Below are positions 1 through 7,344 of a DNA stretch of 64,000 nucleotides, piece after piece. Positions within the stretch are counted from its first letter, which is position 1. Every line of letters starts with the position of its first letter. The notes under the pieces were generated by a model. That model worked only from the letters and a program-made list of their open reading frames with translations. It was not told the DNA's origin and did not search any database. The position numbers were made by a program, and so were the translations under genes. Origin of the DNA: JAPHTQ01 sp050302275 (GTDB lineage Bacteria > Pseudomonadota > Gammaproteobacteria > Thiohalomonadales > Thiohalomonadaceae); the NCBI GenBank assembly GCA_050302275.1, contig JBNLAT010000008.1, forward strand, positions 1 through 64,000. The letters are read 5' to 3'.

Positions 1-174
1 GGGGTCGAAAAAGCGCCGATGGTAATCCTCACAGCCTGCCCCCGGTCCGCCGTGGACAAACAGCACCGGAATACCGTCCGGGTTACCGCACTCTTCTACA
101 TGAATCTGGTGCGGAGGCTCCACATCGAGGGTATGGCTTACATAGGGTTTTATCTCGGGAAACAGGCTCAGCAT
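1..174 (-). CDS. pip: Prolyl iminopeptidase, N-terminal part (runs off the window)
   Basis: The first 58 codons are present. The reverse strand reads MLSLFPEIKPYVSHTLDVEP, then VEECGNPDGIPVLFVHGG followed by PGAGC. The HGGPGAGC oxyanion-hole motif after a short N-terminal strand is diagnostic of prolyl iminopeptidase (alpha/beta hydrolase, peptidase family S33), which releases N-terminal proline from peptides in the cytoplasm. The catalytic Ser, Asp and His lie outside the window. The ATG at 174 is the first methionine in a frame that stays open upstream. The Shine-Dalgarno sequence is weak (GAGAG about 8 bases upstream), so a slightly longer form is possible. Confidence 0.85.
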   Translation of the reverse strand, partial: MLSLFPEIKPYVSHTLDVEPPHQIHVEECGNPDGIPVLFVHGGPGAGCEDYHRRFFDP

Positions 175-255
175 CTCACGCTCTCGGATTGCAACACGGT
201 GAAGCGTTAGTGTGATGCCCACACTCTCGGCACGCAAGGTGCCGGGAGCGGACTA

Positions 256-813
256 TCAATCTCTGACGACCTCTCCGCGCCACCCCATCGCCGCTGCAAT
301 TCCCGCAGCGAGGAAACCGAGTATAACTAAAGAGGGACCGATACCCGTCTCTAGAATACTGTAGGCCCAGGCGACACCGAAGGCGTTGAGATAGAGCATC
401 CCAGAATGCAGCAGGGTACCGACGATGAAGAACCAACTAATGATTTGCTTCAACCAGGCCGCTACGGCGATGAAACCCAGCGCAATTCCGACCACGATAT
501 TGACCAGTGATTCCAGGTTGCCGTGGACATGAGGACCGCTGCGTACGGTATCGATAGGCACACGGGCATTATCCGCTTTGTTCATCGCCAGCAAACCATC
601 GCTATTCATTTTAGCGATCTGCTCCGCACTCATCGGCTCCAGATTCATCTCATAGCCATCGGTACGGGCCTGAGCAATTTGTCCCATCACCTGATTTTTC
701 TCACCGGTGGCAGCCATAAAATCACCGTACTGTACTGCAAGCATGTAAGGACCCAACGAAGCCGTGAAGACCAGAAAGATAAAACCGAACACCACGTTCT
801 TCTTACCTATCAT
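256..813 (-). CDS. Four-helix membrane protein of unknown function
   Basis: This encodes 185 residues starting at an ATG preceded by a strong AGGAGG site. A start 69 bases further upstream is possible but has no such site. Membrane segments are visible at about residues 7-26, 100-120, 123-145 and 160-177, with a soluble loop at about 35-95. The second helix begins just after H95-V-H97-G-N, and H136 lies in the third helix. Histidines at helix ends resemble those of small haem or copper membrane proteins such as truncated oxidase-like subunits, but I do not recognise the family. It is transcribed toward pip, with an 81-base gap between the two genes. Confidence 0.75.
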   Translation of the reverse strand: MIGKKNVVFGFIFLVFTASLGPYMLAVQYGDFMAATGEKNQVMGQIAQARTDGYEMNLEPMSAEQIAKMNSDGLLAMNKADNARVPIDTVRSGPHVHGNLESLVNIVVGIALGFIAVAAWLKQIISWFFIVGTLLHSGMLYLNAFGVAWAYSILETGIGPSLVILGFLAAGIAAAMGWRGEVVRD

Positions 814-921
814 GACATCCTCCTTTGCCGAAACGGCGGGCCGATTCCCGCCGACAGAACAAAAGCCGACCTTGATGCTCAAGTAATAGTATCCCTACAG
901 CGAAAATAAACCTTACAATCA

Positions 922-1140
922 GTGCAACATATGCAGTTCACACCGTTCTGGAAATCCACACCACCCGGCCCGCGACGGGTGATCGCCGCTGGAGAATGCG
1001 CCTGCAACGGCTGTGAATTCGGCGTCAGCTACGCCAGTTGCGGCGCGGTGGAAAACGTTATCCCGGTTAACGTCAAAATCCCCAACTGTCCGTCGTCACC
1101 CAAGGAACTGCTGAGGGGGATATCGGCGGCGACGCAGTAA
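922..1140 (+). pseudogene. Remnant of a NuoB/HycG-like hydrogenase small subunit (C-terminal part)
   Basis: The 72-codon frame contains RRVIAAGECACNGCEFG, then SYASCGAVENVIPVNVKIPN followed by CPSSPKELLRGI. This matches the C-terminal half of the complex I 20 kDa / group 4 [NiFe]-hydrogenase small subunit family, where IGxCA...VIPVDVxVPGCPPRPEAL surrounds the last cluster cysteines. The N-terminal half with the first two cluster cysteines is missing, there is no Shine-Dalgarno sequence before the GTG at 922, and no other hydrogenase gene is nearby. I read it as a decayed fragment. Its last 20 codons recur at 2635-2694. Confidence 0.65.
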
Positions 1141-1166
1141 CCGGGTTGTCAAAAGCGTTCGATACG
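1081..1166 (+). repeat. Direct repeat, copy A (3' end of hydrogenase-like remnant)
   Basis: The 60 bases ending in the TAA at 1140 align without gaps to 2635-2694. Both encode SPKELLRGI followed by (S/L)AA(T/P)Q and a stop. Similarity continues past the stop, with GGTTG(T/C)C and CGATA(C/G)GCGTAAAAAAG in both copies. Copies A and B bracket the toxin-antitoxin genes and the two small orphans. Confidence 0.75.
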
Positions 1167-1303
1167 CGTAAAAAAGCAGGGAATTACAGGTAGGAAGACA
1201 CTCGACAGCAAAGGACTGGCTACTTAATCCCTCGCTAGACAGCCCTTTCATCAGATCAGTCATGGCAACGAATTAGCAGTTAATTGATACAAGGAGAATA
1301 CTT

Positions 1304-1474
1304 GTGGCAAAACCATCAAAAGTTGTGTTCACAAAGAAGGAAAAAACCCAGCCAAAATCGATGAACGCCGAACTGTCCTTGCAAGATATCAGGCGTTCTT
1401 CATCAAAGACTGAAAAAGCCATCACAGATAACTCAAAATCCAAAAAGAGTGTCACTTTTATAGAAATGGAGTAA
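1304..1474 (+). CDS. Candidate antitoxin of the YafO-type system (56 aa)
   Basis: A GTG start with AAGGAG seven bases upstream opens a 56-residue frame that ends 10 bases before the toxin gene. The product is Lys/Ser rich and highly charged (MAKPSKVVFTKKEKTQPK at the start, KKSVTFIEME at the end), probably unstructured alone, with a C-terminal strand-like tail. Small size, charge, tight spacing upstream of the toxin and a good ribosome site all fit an antitoxin. It does not look like YafN or other Phd/PrlF/MazE types: no ribbon-helix-helix or HTH is visible. The 160 bases upstream of the gene hold no other gene and presumably its promoter. Confidence 0.6.
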   Translation: MAKPSKVVFTKKEKTQPKSMNAELSLQDIRRSSSKTEKAITDNSKSKKSVTFIEME

Positions 1475-1484
1475 ATGAATTCGC

Positions 1485-1880
1485 ATGGACGTTAAAGTTT
1501 TTGTCAGTTCAGAACTAAGAAACAGTCTCGAAAAGGATAAACTTGATCTTCTAGTGGATAGATTCAAGGAGTACAAAAGAACTGGCGTCCCACATGAGAC
1601 GTTTGGCAGGGACACCACTTACGACTTCCCTTCCAAAGTAAAACAGGCAGGAATGTCTCATATCCACATAAAAGACAAAACTTCCAAGGGATGGCACCTG
1701 AAAACGATATCATTTCACAAGACATCCGATACGGCGTTGATCTATTGCGAAGGATTCTTTAACAAGAAGTGCTTTCTGATTCTCGGGTTTATAGAAAATG
1801 CTCATACAATTTACAAGACCAAGCCACTCTATTTATTGGAACTATCCGACATTGCAGACAGATTTAGAGAGCGGTTCTAG
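1485..1880 (+). CDS. yafO: YafO family type II toxin, ribosome-dependent mRNA interferase
   Basis: This encodes 131 residues, the usual length for YafO. Family landmarks are YKRTGVPHETFGRDTTYDFP (residues 30-49), SHIHIKD (58-64), LIYCEGFF (85-92) and a C-terminal ADRFRERF. They correspond to YKRDG...FGRDALYD, AHIHLA, YCQGAF and AEAFRMRF of Escherichia coli YafO. YafO cleaves translated mRNA near the start codon when bound to the ribosome. GGAG at the end of the antitoxin gene is about 13 bases upstream of the ATG, so translation may be coupled. The GC content is clearly lower than in the core genes. Confidence 0.85.
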   Translation: MDVKVFVSSELRNSLEKDKLDLLVDRFKEYKRTGVPHETFGRDTTYDFPSKVKQAGMSHIHIKDKTSKGWHLKTISFHKTSDTALIYCEGFFNKKCFLILGFIENAHTIYKTKPLYLLELSDIADRFRERF

Positions 1881-1889
1881 GAGCTTATT

Positions 1890-2162
1890 ATGTCAACAGA
1901 ATTAAATTGGAAAGCGGGCAATCCCGACGAAACCGGATTGCATTTTGTCGCAGTTAAACTGGGACCAGCCGCTGGCACATATGACTTCCTCGAATGGGAT
2001 GGCACACATTGGGTTTCAGATACTCAGAGCGAAGTTATTGCGTACATAACGATACAAGAACTAAAAAACTCTCTTGATATCAAGTGGCCGGGGGATGAGT
2101 CGGCGGACTATGAAACAAGAACACTTTCAGGTGATGACTCTGAGCTTTGGTCCGAGGAATAA
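1890..2162 (+). CDS. Small acidic protein of unknown function behind the YafO gene
   Basis: The gene starts nine bases after the toxin stop, with AGGAG overlapping that stop, so it is probably in the same transcript. It encodes 90 residues. The middle reads HFVAVKLGPAAGTYDFLEWD followed by GTHWVSD, a beta-rich pattern (strand, turn, WDG..W) seen in small phage-type and uncharacterised proteins. The C-terminus is strongly acidic. No signal peptide or membrane segment is present. It could be a third component of the toxin system or an unrelated passenger. I do not recognise the family. Confidence 0.6.
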   Translation: MSTELNWKAGNPDETGLHFVAVKLGPAAGTYDFLEWDGTHWVSDTQSEVIAYITIQELKNSLDIKWPGDESADYETRTLSGDDSELWSEE

Positions 2163-2180
2163 CTGACGAAAAACCACGCC

Positions 2181-2465
2181 ATGATTGAATATGCCTATGA
2201 CGAAGAGGCAATTGTTGCACTCCATTTTGCCTCACTACTGGACGATTCACTGGCTGTATCCATCCTGGAGAAAGGCGGGGTATCCTCAAGCGAGGAGGCA
2301 ACACACCTGAGCAAGTTCTTCTGGAAGATGGTCGACAAATCGGCGGGGGGAAACGTAACCCTGCCATGCGAGGGAAGTTCTGAATATTGGACCGAAAGCT
2401 CCTCAATTCCATTGGAGGCTATCTGGAAAGGGCTGGCTACGAGAAAGAGTGGGATACGGAAGTAG
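2181..2465 (+). CDS. Small protein of unknown function
   Basis: This encodes 94 residues and starts 18 bases after the preceding gene, with no clear Shine-Dalgarno sequence. The sequence is mostly helical in its first half (EEAIVALHFASLLDDSLAVS, then SEEATHLSKFFWKMV) and ends in a basic tail. No signal peptide or membrane segment is seen. Its reading frame is open over the whole interval and continues the AT-richer style of the cluster, so I keep it, but no function can be proposed. Confidence 0.5.
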   Translation: MIEYAYDEEAIVALHFASLLDDSLAVSILEKGGVSSSEEATHLSKFFWKMVDKSAGGNVTLPCEGSSEYWTESSSIPLEAIWKGLATRKSGIRK

Positions 2466-2492
2466 ATAACGCATAATATTGTAAGATGCGCG

Positions 2493-2633
2493 TTGGCCAC
2501 GAACCACAAACCGGGCAATCTCTCTCGCACCCTGAAAACCATGTCCAATTACGGCATTGTCGAAATGAAGCGGGACAAGCGACGTGTGCGGCCGGTTGCC
2601 AAGGCGACTGAGTTTCGGATTGTTGCGGCGTAA
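2493..2633 (+). pseudogene. C-terminal remnant of an HTH transcriptional regulator (COG4190 / HVO_A0114-like)
   Basis: Forty-six codons read LATNHKPGNLSRTLKTMSNY, then GIVEMKRDKRRVRPV and EFRIVAA before a stop. This is the recognition helix and wing of the winged-helix proteins (NLSRTLxxMxxYGLVxLxR...RP), found in annotated two-gene toxin-antitoxin or regulatory pairs. The first half of the domain is missing and no start codon lies upstream in frame. The frame runs straight into copy B of the hydrogenase-like repeat, so it is a truncated leftover at a recombination junction. Confidence 0.6.
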
Positions 2634-2634
2634 C

Positions 2635-2725
2635 CCCGGCTACCCGCTGTCGCCCAAGGAATTACTGAGGGGGATATTGGCGGCGCCGCAGTGAGCATGG
2701 TTGCCACCGACAAACGATAGGCGTA
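2635..2725 (+). repeat. Direct repeat, copy B (second hydrogenase-remnant 3' end)
   Basis: Codons from 2635 read PGYPLSPKELLRGILAAPQ and stop at 2694, matching copy A at 1081-1140 codon for codon in its second half. The downstream GCGTAAAAAAG is shared as well. Sixteen of the 20 codons before the stop in copy A have their equivalents here, although the two copies have drifted at many third positions. The age of the duplication therefore exceeds that of a recent insertion. Confidence 0.7.
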
Positions 2726-2823
2726 AAAAAGAGAAGGAATCACCGGGCGAGGGAGTGCTGTTAAGAAATATCCTTCTCTTACTTCGTTTTTCAATTATTA
2801 AATCAAATAATAGCCTACAGAAA

Positions 2824-4167
2824 ATGATCGTTATCTCGGAAAACTATAGGGACCTAAAATCTTTTAAAGGATTTGACATTCTGAAAGAACACGGTTTAGG
2901 TCTACTAAAGGAAACACTAGAAAGTTTCTTTAACTGCAAAGCAAGCTTCTTATTTGAACCCATAAAGCAAGCCAAAAAACATTTTGGCTTGGCTCTTCAC
3001 GACAATCCAAAAAGGGGATGTTACCCAATAAACAATGACTGTTTTTTCATATATGTAAGAGTCCTTGACCAGAACAGTCTAATTTCAGGAATCGGGGTAA
3101 TACTCAGCGGCAAAGACATATCGTCACATAGAACGTTCATGAACCATTTTGAAGGTGCTCTTACAAGGGGCATGAGCAAGTCCTACAAAAAATGGTTTGA
3201 AAACTGCTCATTAATATTTGGCGACGAGCTTATATTACATGCTATCTGCAATTTCAGCTCAAGGGGCGTTATCGATTACAGGAGGTTTTACCATATCACT
3301 TCATTATTCATGAAGTTAAGGACAACAACTTTTGAAGGGGACAATTTCAGCACTGGACTTATCTTAACAAAATCACACCACGCATTTCGTGGTAAAAATG
3401 GTGAACACAGAGGCGGAGAAATACTCCCCATTCGTGACAAACATTACCTTAGACACACATTCAAGATAGATAAGCGATTTTGGTATCTAGCTGATGGAAA
3501 ACAGTGCTATTTTATTGGCAACAAAGACTTGGCAATTAGTCATTTATTCGTACTGGATGATAGCTACAAACAACTAGGGTATGTGGATAGCAATATCCTA
3601 TCAAACACATTAAAAGGTGGAGACATCTTACTAAGAGTTGAAGGAGACGGAAATCTTTCGATTATAAGCTCTGAGAATATAGAATTCATTTACACGGAAA
3701 ATCAATGGAAGATAAGAAATTACAGCCTAATTGCCGCTTATCTCCATGAGCTTATTGAAAACCATGATGTAATTAATCGCCTACTGTTTTTCATGATTTA
3801 TTGCGCCAAAAGCAATTCAAGTACAGTTATATGGATTCCCTCTGATGAGGAAGAAATCCCCATTCATGTTAAACCGGAAACACTAAATACACTGTTCTAT
3901 GAACCCATATCCATTTTGGACAATAAGTTCACCAACCACATATTCAGATGTCTCTCTAGCGATGGTGCAACAATAATCTCCAATTCTGGCCTGCTACTGA
4001 ATTTTGGGTGTGTTGTTGATATGAGTGTGCTTAACATTGCTGGAATGACTGGAACCGGCGAATCAGCGGCACGAGCGCTATCCAAATGCGGAATAGCCAT
4101 AAAAGTCTCACAGGATGGAGCGATAAAAATATATTTGAAAAATTCCGAGAAACCAATCCTCGTTTAG
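2824..4167 (+). CDS. Diadenylate-cyclase-like protein with N-terminal sensor region (DACNV-type), RHR motif absent
   Basis: This encodes 447 residues from the ATG at 2824. The frame is open back to 2701, but that part overlaps the repeat. The last 140 residues follow the DisA_N (DAC) layout: a strand YCAKSNSSTVIWIP (326-339), F..HIFRCLSSDGATIISNSG (369-388) with the DGA motif at 380-382, LLLNFGCVV, then GTGESAARALSK (410-421) and IKVSQDGAIKIYL (426-438). DAC enzymes make c-di-AMP using DGA and GTRHR. Here the second motif is GTGES, so catalysis is doubtful. The 320-residue N-terminal part matches no domain I know well but resembles the sensor regions (DACNV class) fused to divergent DAC domains. 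Low GC suggests transfer. No Shine-Dalgarno sequence is obvious. Confidence 0.65.
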   Translation: MIVISENYRDLKSFKGFDILKEHGLGLLKETLESFFNCKASFLFEPIKQAKKHFGLALHDNPKRGCYPINNDCFFIYVRVLDQNSLISGIGVILSGKDISSHRTFMNHFEGALTRGMSKSYKKWFENCSLIFGDELILHAICNFSSRGVIDYRRFYHITSLFMKLRTTTFEGDNFSTGLILTKSHHAFRGKNGEHRGGEILPIRDKHYLRHTFKIDKRFWYLADGKQCYFIGNKDLAISHLFVLDDSYKQLGYVDSNILSNTLKGGDILLRVEGDGNLSIISSENIEFIYTENQWKIRNYSLIAAYLHELIENHDVINRLLFFMIYCAKSNSSTVIWIPSDEEEIPIHVKPETLNTLFYEPISILDNKFTNHIFRCLSSDGATIISNSGLLLNFGCVVDMSVLNIAGMTGTGESAARALSKCGIAIKVSQDGAIKIYLKNSEKPILV

Positions 4168-4218
4168 AAATTTATGGCCCAATGCAGTTTTTACTGAGAC
4201 TTATAACATTAATTCCCA

Positions 4219-4584
4219 ATGAACCTTTCTGAACACCAAATAGATAAACCCTCCCTTTCTCGCTTCGGTGAGGAAGCCGTAGCAATGCTCAACCAACGCG
4301 ACTTCCACGGTCTGGCAAGTCGCTTTGGTTACGCCCTCGCATATGGACGTGAACTCGCAGTCGCCATTGAAGAGGATTTCAATCGCGCTCTATCTGAGCC
4401 ACAAGAATTAAATCTTGGCAAAGACCAGACAATCACCGTTAACTACTTCAAGCCTAATGAATCGAATCTTTATGCCTTAGTGGAGTGTTACATCCCGATA
4501 TCACAAGAGGTAACCGTCCTCCTGGAGTTAATCGTTACGCATTCTGGCGATGAGTACCACATAACACTGGAAGACATAAGTTAA
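4219..4584 (+). CDS. Protein of unknown function downstream of the DAC-like gene
   Basis: This encodes 121 residues and starts 51 bases after the DAC-like gene on the same strand, without a clear Shine-Dalgarno sequence. The N-terminal half is helical (FGEEAVAMLNQRDFHGLASR), and the C-terminal half alternates strands (LYALVECYIPI, VTVLLELIVTH, EYHITLEDIS). The shape is like small immunity or NTF2-like proteins, but no motif allows an assignment. The position suggests it could be the partner of the DAC-like protein. Confidence 0.6.
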   Translation: MNLSEHQIDKPSLSRFGEEAVAMLNQRDFHGLASRFGYALAYGRELAVAIEEDFNRALSEPQELNLGKDQTITVNYFKPNESNLYALVECYIPISQEVTVLLELIVTHSGDEYHITLEDIS

Positions 4585-4693
4585 TGTGTGCATACATATC
4601 GTTCCCTTTTCTTGAAGCATGTAATTTCCTTCGGAAACCGATTGATTTTACTGGTAATATCGTGATTATATTTCGCACAACTGGTACTGACGA

Positions 4694-5575
4694 ATGAATA
4701 CGGACATCGCGCACCTCCCCCAGAACAAGCAGAGCGATCTGCAAAAGATCGTGGCGATTGTGCGCAAGCACTGCCCGGAGGCAGGGATGATTATCCTCTA
4801 CGGCTCCTATGCCCGTGGGGACTACAAGGAGTTGAAGGATCTGGCGCCGGACCGGAAATCGGGCCATCCGTCGGACTACGACATCCTGGCGATCATCGAG
4901 GATGAGGAGGATTGCGATTCCCTGGCGTGGCAGAAGATCACCGAGGAGTGCACCGAGGCGAAGCTCTCTGCGACGCCGCGCTTCATCCACCACAACCTCG
5001 ACTACGTCAACCGCAAGCTGGAGATCGGGCAGTACTTCTTCTCGGATATCATCGACGAAGGGAAACTTCTCTACGACGCCGGAACCATGGAACTGGCGGA
5101 ACGAAAAGAGCTGTCACCCGAAGAGCGCCTGCAAATCGCGCAGGATGATTATGACCAGTGGTTCGGTAATGCGCAGCAATTCTTCAAGAAACACAAATAC
5201 AGTCTCTCAGAAGGTTGGCCCAAACAAGCTGCATTCGATCTCCATCAGGCAGCAGAAGCCGCCTACAAAGCCACCCTCATCATCTTCACTGGCTACATCC
5301 CCGACGAGCACTACCTCTTCATCCTCGGCGGCCAGGCAGCCCAGATCGATCCCGCCTTCGATACTAGGGCGATCTTCCAATCCGACATCGAATTCGCCCA
5401 CGACGCCTTCACCGCGCTGGAGTACGCCTACATCGGCGCCCGCTACGACAAGCGCTACACCATCGACGAACCGACCGTCACCTACCTGGCGGAACGTGTC
5501 GAAGCACTGCTGCAACTTACCGAAGAACACTGCAAAGAAAAAATCGCCGCGCTGAAGAGATCAACAATTAACTAA
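4694..5575 (+). CDS. MNT-HEPN fusion: nucleotidyltransferase domain plus HEPN domain
   Basis: This encodes 293 residues. The N-terminal MNT domain shows LYGSYARGD (residues 36-43) and, after an unusually long spacer, SDYDILAI (60-67), giving the GS...DxD metal and nucleotide site. The C-terminal HEPN domain includes AAFDLHQAAEAAYKATLI and TGYIPDEHYLFIL, ending with LEYAYIGARYDKRYTI. The usual RxxxxH ribonuclease motif of HEPN toxins is not obvious. When separate, such pairs act as toxin-antitoxin systems in which MNT AMPylates HEPN. Fused forms are common and may be self-regulated or work on nucleic acid. GC is higher than in the flanking genes, so it probably has another origin from the DAC island. 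Confidence 0.85.
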   Translation: MNTDIAHLPQNKQSDLQKIVAIVRKHCPEAGMIILYGSYARGDYKELKDLAPDRKSGHPSDYDILAIIEDEEDCDSLAWQKITEECTEAKLSATPRFIHHNLDYVNRKLEIGQYFFSDIIDEGKLLYDAGTMELAERKELSPEERLQIAQDDYDQWFGNAQQFFKKHKYSLSEGWPKQAAFDLHQAAEAAYKATLIIFTGYIPDEHYLFILGGQAAQIDPAFDTRAIFQSDIEFAHDAFTALEYAYIGARYDKRYTIDEPTVTYLAERVEALLQLTEEHCKEKIAALKRSTIN

Positions 5576-5592
5576 TATGCAGTCAATACGAA

Positions 5593-5931
5593 ATGGATTT
5601 TAATCACACATGGAATAAATTTGGTCTTTTTCTAGTAGCAGCTGCTGTTATGGCAATTATTCTACTCAGCGTTATTGGAATTGAAACACTTAACAGTGAA
5701 ACCAAACTGCCCCGTGACCTTAACCTGGAATACTTCATTTTCTATGGTCTAATTGGCTTATTCCTGTTTATTGTTATCTATGGTGCGATATTGGCCGCTT
5801 GTTACCTCTGGCTACTGGTTGCCCTTAATCGTCACTCAAAGCAGGAAATACTTGCTAGCATCGAAAGTAAATTTAATACAAAAAGTACGTTGCGCTCCAC
5901 ACTTTTGTGGCTCATAAGAGTAAAGTCATGA
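5593..5931 (+). CDS. Small membrane protein of unknown function
   Basis: This encodes 112 residues with two clear membrane helices, about residues 9-29 (GLFLVAAAVMAIILLSVIG) and 47-75 (FIFYGLIGLFLFIVIYGAI), and a basic cytoplasmic tail. It lies 17 bases after the MNT-HEPN gene and six bases before the next exported protein, with which it is probably co-transcribed. The low GC sets it apart from the core genes. Confidence 0.65.
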   Translation: MDFNHTWNKFGLFLVAAAVMAIILLSVIGIETLNSETKLPRDLNLEYFIFYGLIGLFLFIVIYGAILAACYLWLLVALNRHSKQEILASIESKFNTKSTLRSTLLWLIRVKS

Positions 5932-5937
5932 ACTACC

Positions 5938-7308
5938 ATGAATAGGTTCATAAGAACATCTCTTTGGCTGTTTGGCAGCATTGCCTCACTTTTGCTGGTG
6001 CTCTATCTCCTGATGCTCGCCATCAACTGGAGTGACGAGCATCCTTCCTCAGCTTATCTGGAGATGACAAATCGTTTGGCTACCCGCCAAATAGCGCCTG
6101 ATGCAGAGAACGGTTTCATTTACATGATGGGAATATGTGCTCCACAAGGCGCAGATCCTTCTCAGTTCGGAGCAGAGCGCATCAGAAAAGCCAATGACTT
6201 TCTCGCTCAGCCCGGCAAAATGCTACCAGATGAATTATGGCAAGCAGACTGTAGCGAAATCGACACAGACACACAGATTATCGCCAGTATTCGCAAATCA
6301 TGTCGATCCGCCGACAATTCATGTGTGGACACCCTGACAAAAAATGAACACGAGATAGAAAAGTGGCTGACAACCAATAGTTGGCAATTGGACCGCTACA
6401 AACGGTTACTTGCATATCCACAGTGGACAACAACGGTGGCACTTGATTTTCGCATGCCATTCTTCCGCTATTCAACGATCAGAAATATGCAGGACATGCT
6501 GTTCTTCAAGGCCTGGGTATTGGCTGGCCAGGGGAAAGCGACTGATGTCAAACAGCTTCTTGAGGTGGACATTCATTTCTGGCGAAATCTATTAGCCTCA
6601 GCCGACGTCCTTCTTGACAGAGCGGTTGCCATCAACTTAATACGCAGGCATTTCACCTTTGGTAATCTGATCCTTCGTCGTCTTGATGGCAACATGGCAT
6701 TGCTTGCCATACCTGACTCATGGAAGTCCCCCATTGCCGGAGACGAAATTTCCATGAAAAATGTCGCCACTGGAGAGTTTGCTTTCTCAGCCAGTATATT
6801 AAACAAACCTACCGAACCTGATATGGGTGAAGAGGGCGACGCATCTTCTGATAGCGAATATTTCGATCCTTTCCTTGATCAGTTCTTCCAACCACAAGCC
6901 ACGCTAAACGAAACTGCCACCTTATTGCTACGGGTCGAAGAACTGTTTTCAGTGCAACATGACAATTTCCCGGAAACATTGAAAGCGGCAGAAAAATTAC
7001 AGAATCAACTCGGCATGTATCACTGGTACAACTTGAGTGGTCGCCTCTTGTTACCTATGACTATTTCCACCCATTCATCACTAATGACTCTTGCATATGA
7101 CCTTGAAGGCAAAAGACGCGCTGCACTTATTACGTCAATGCTCAGGGCAGAAGGCATTGATGTCGACCATATTGCAGAGTCACTAGCCAAAAGCGACATC
7201 CGTGATCCCTATACCAATGAACCGTTCACATGGGATGCTGACTCGAAATGCGTGACCTATTGTGGTTTGCAGGATTCTGACACATCAAAGGTTGCCTATT
7301 TGTATTGA
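5938..7308 (+). CDS. Membrane-anchored periplasmic protein of unknown function
   Basis: This encodes 456 residues with one N-terminal helix (LWLFGSIASLLLVLYLLMLA, residues 9-28), so the rest is most likely periplasmic. The pattern after the anchor, APDAENGFIYMMGICAPQGA followed by DPSQFG, recurs in uncharacterised proteobacterial proteins of this size. Five cysteines in the region 62-129 could form disulfides. The C-terminal segment (DIRDPYTNEPFTWDADSKCV) resembles endings of such proteins. No enzymatic motif is visible. It overlaps nothing and ends 36 bases before the convergent phosphatase gene. Confidence 0.7.
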   Translation: MNRFIRTSLWLFGSIASLLLVLYLLMLAINWSDEHPSSAYLEMTNRLATRQIAPDAENGFIYMMGICAPQGADPSQFGAERIRKANDFLAQPGKMLPDELWQADCSEIDTDTQIIASIRKSCRSADNSCVDTLTKNEHEIEKWLTTNSWQLDRYKRLLAYPQWTTTVALDFRMPFFRYSTIRNMQDMLFFKAWVLAGQGKATDVKQLLEVDIHFWRNLLASADVLLDRAVAINLIRRHFTFGNLILRRLDGNMALLAIPDSWKSPIAGDEISMKNVATGEFAFSASILNKPTEPDMGEEGDASSDSEYFDPFLDQFFQPQATLNETATLLLRVEELFSVQHDNFPETLKAAEKLQNQLGMYHWYNLSGRLLLPMTISTHSSLMTLAYDLEGKRRAALITSMLRAEGIDVDHIAESLAKSDIRDPYTNEPFTWDADSKCVTYCGLQDSDTSKVAYLY

Positions 7309-7344
7309 AAATGCATAAGGGCAGCACTTATCGGGCACATGTAG

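Noticed and set aside
5207..5530. A minus-strand frame of 107 codons inside the MNT-HEPN gene
   Set aside because: Shadow of the codon bias; Gly/Val/Glu-rich without motif.
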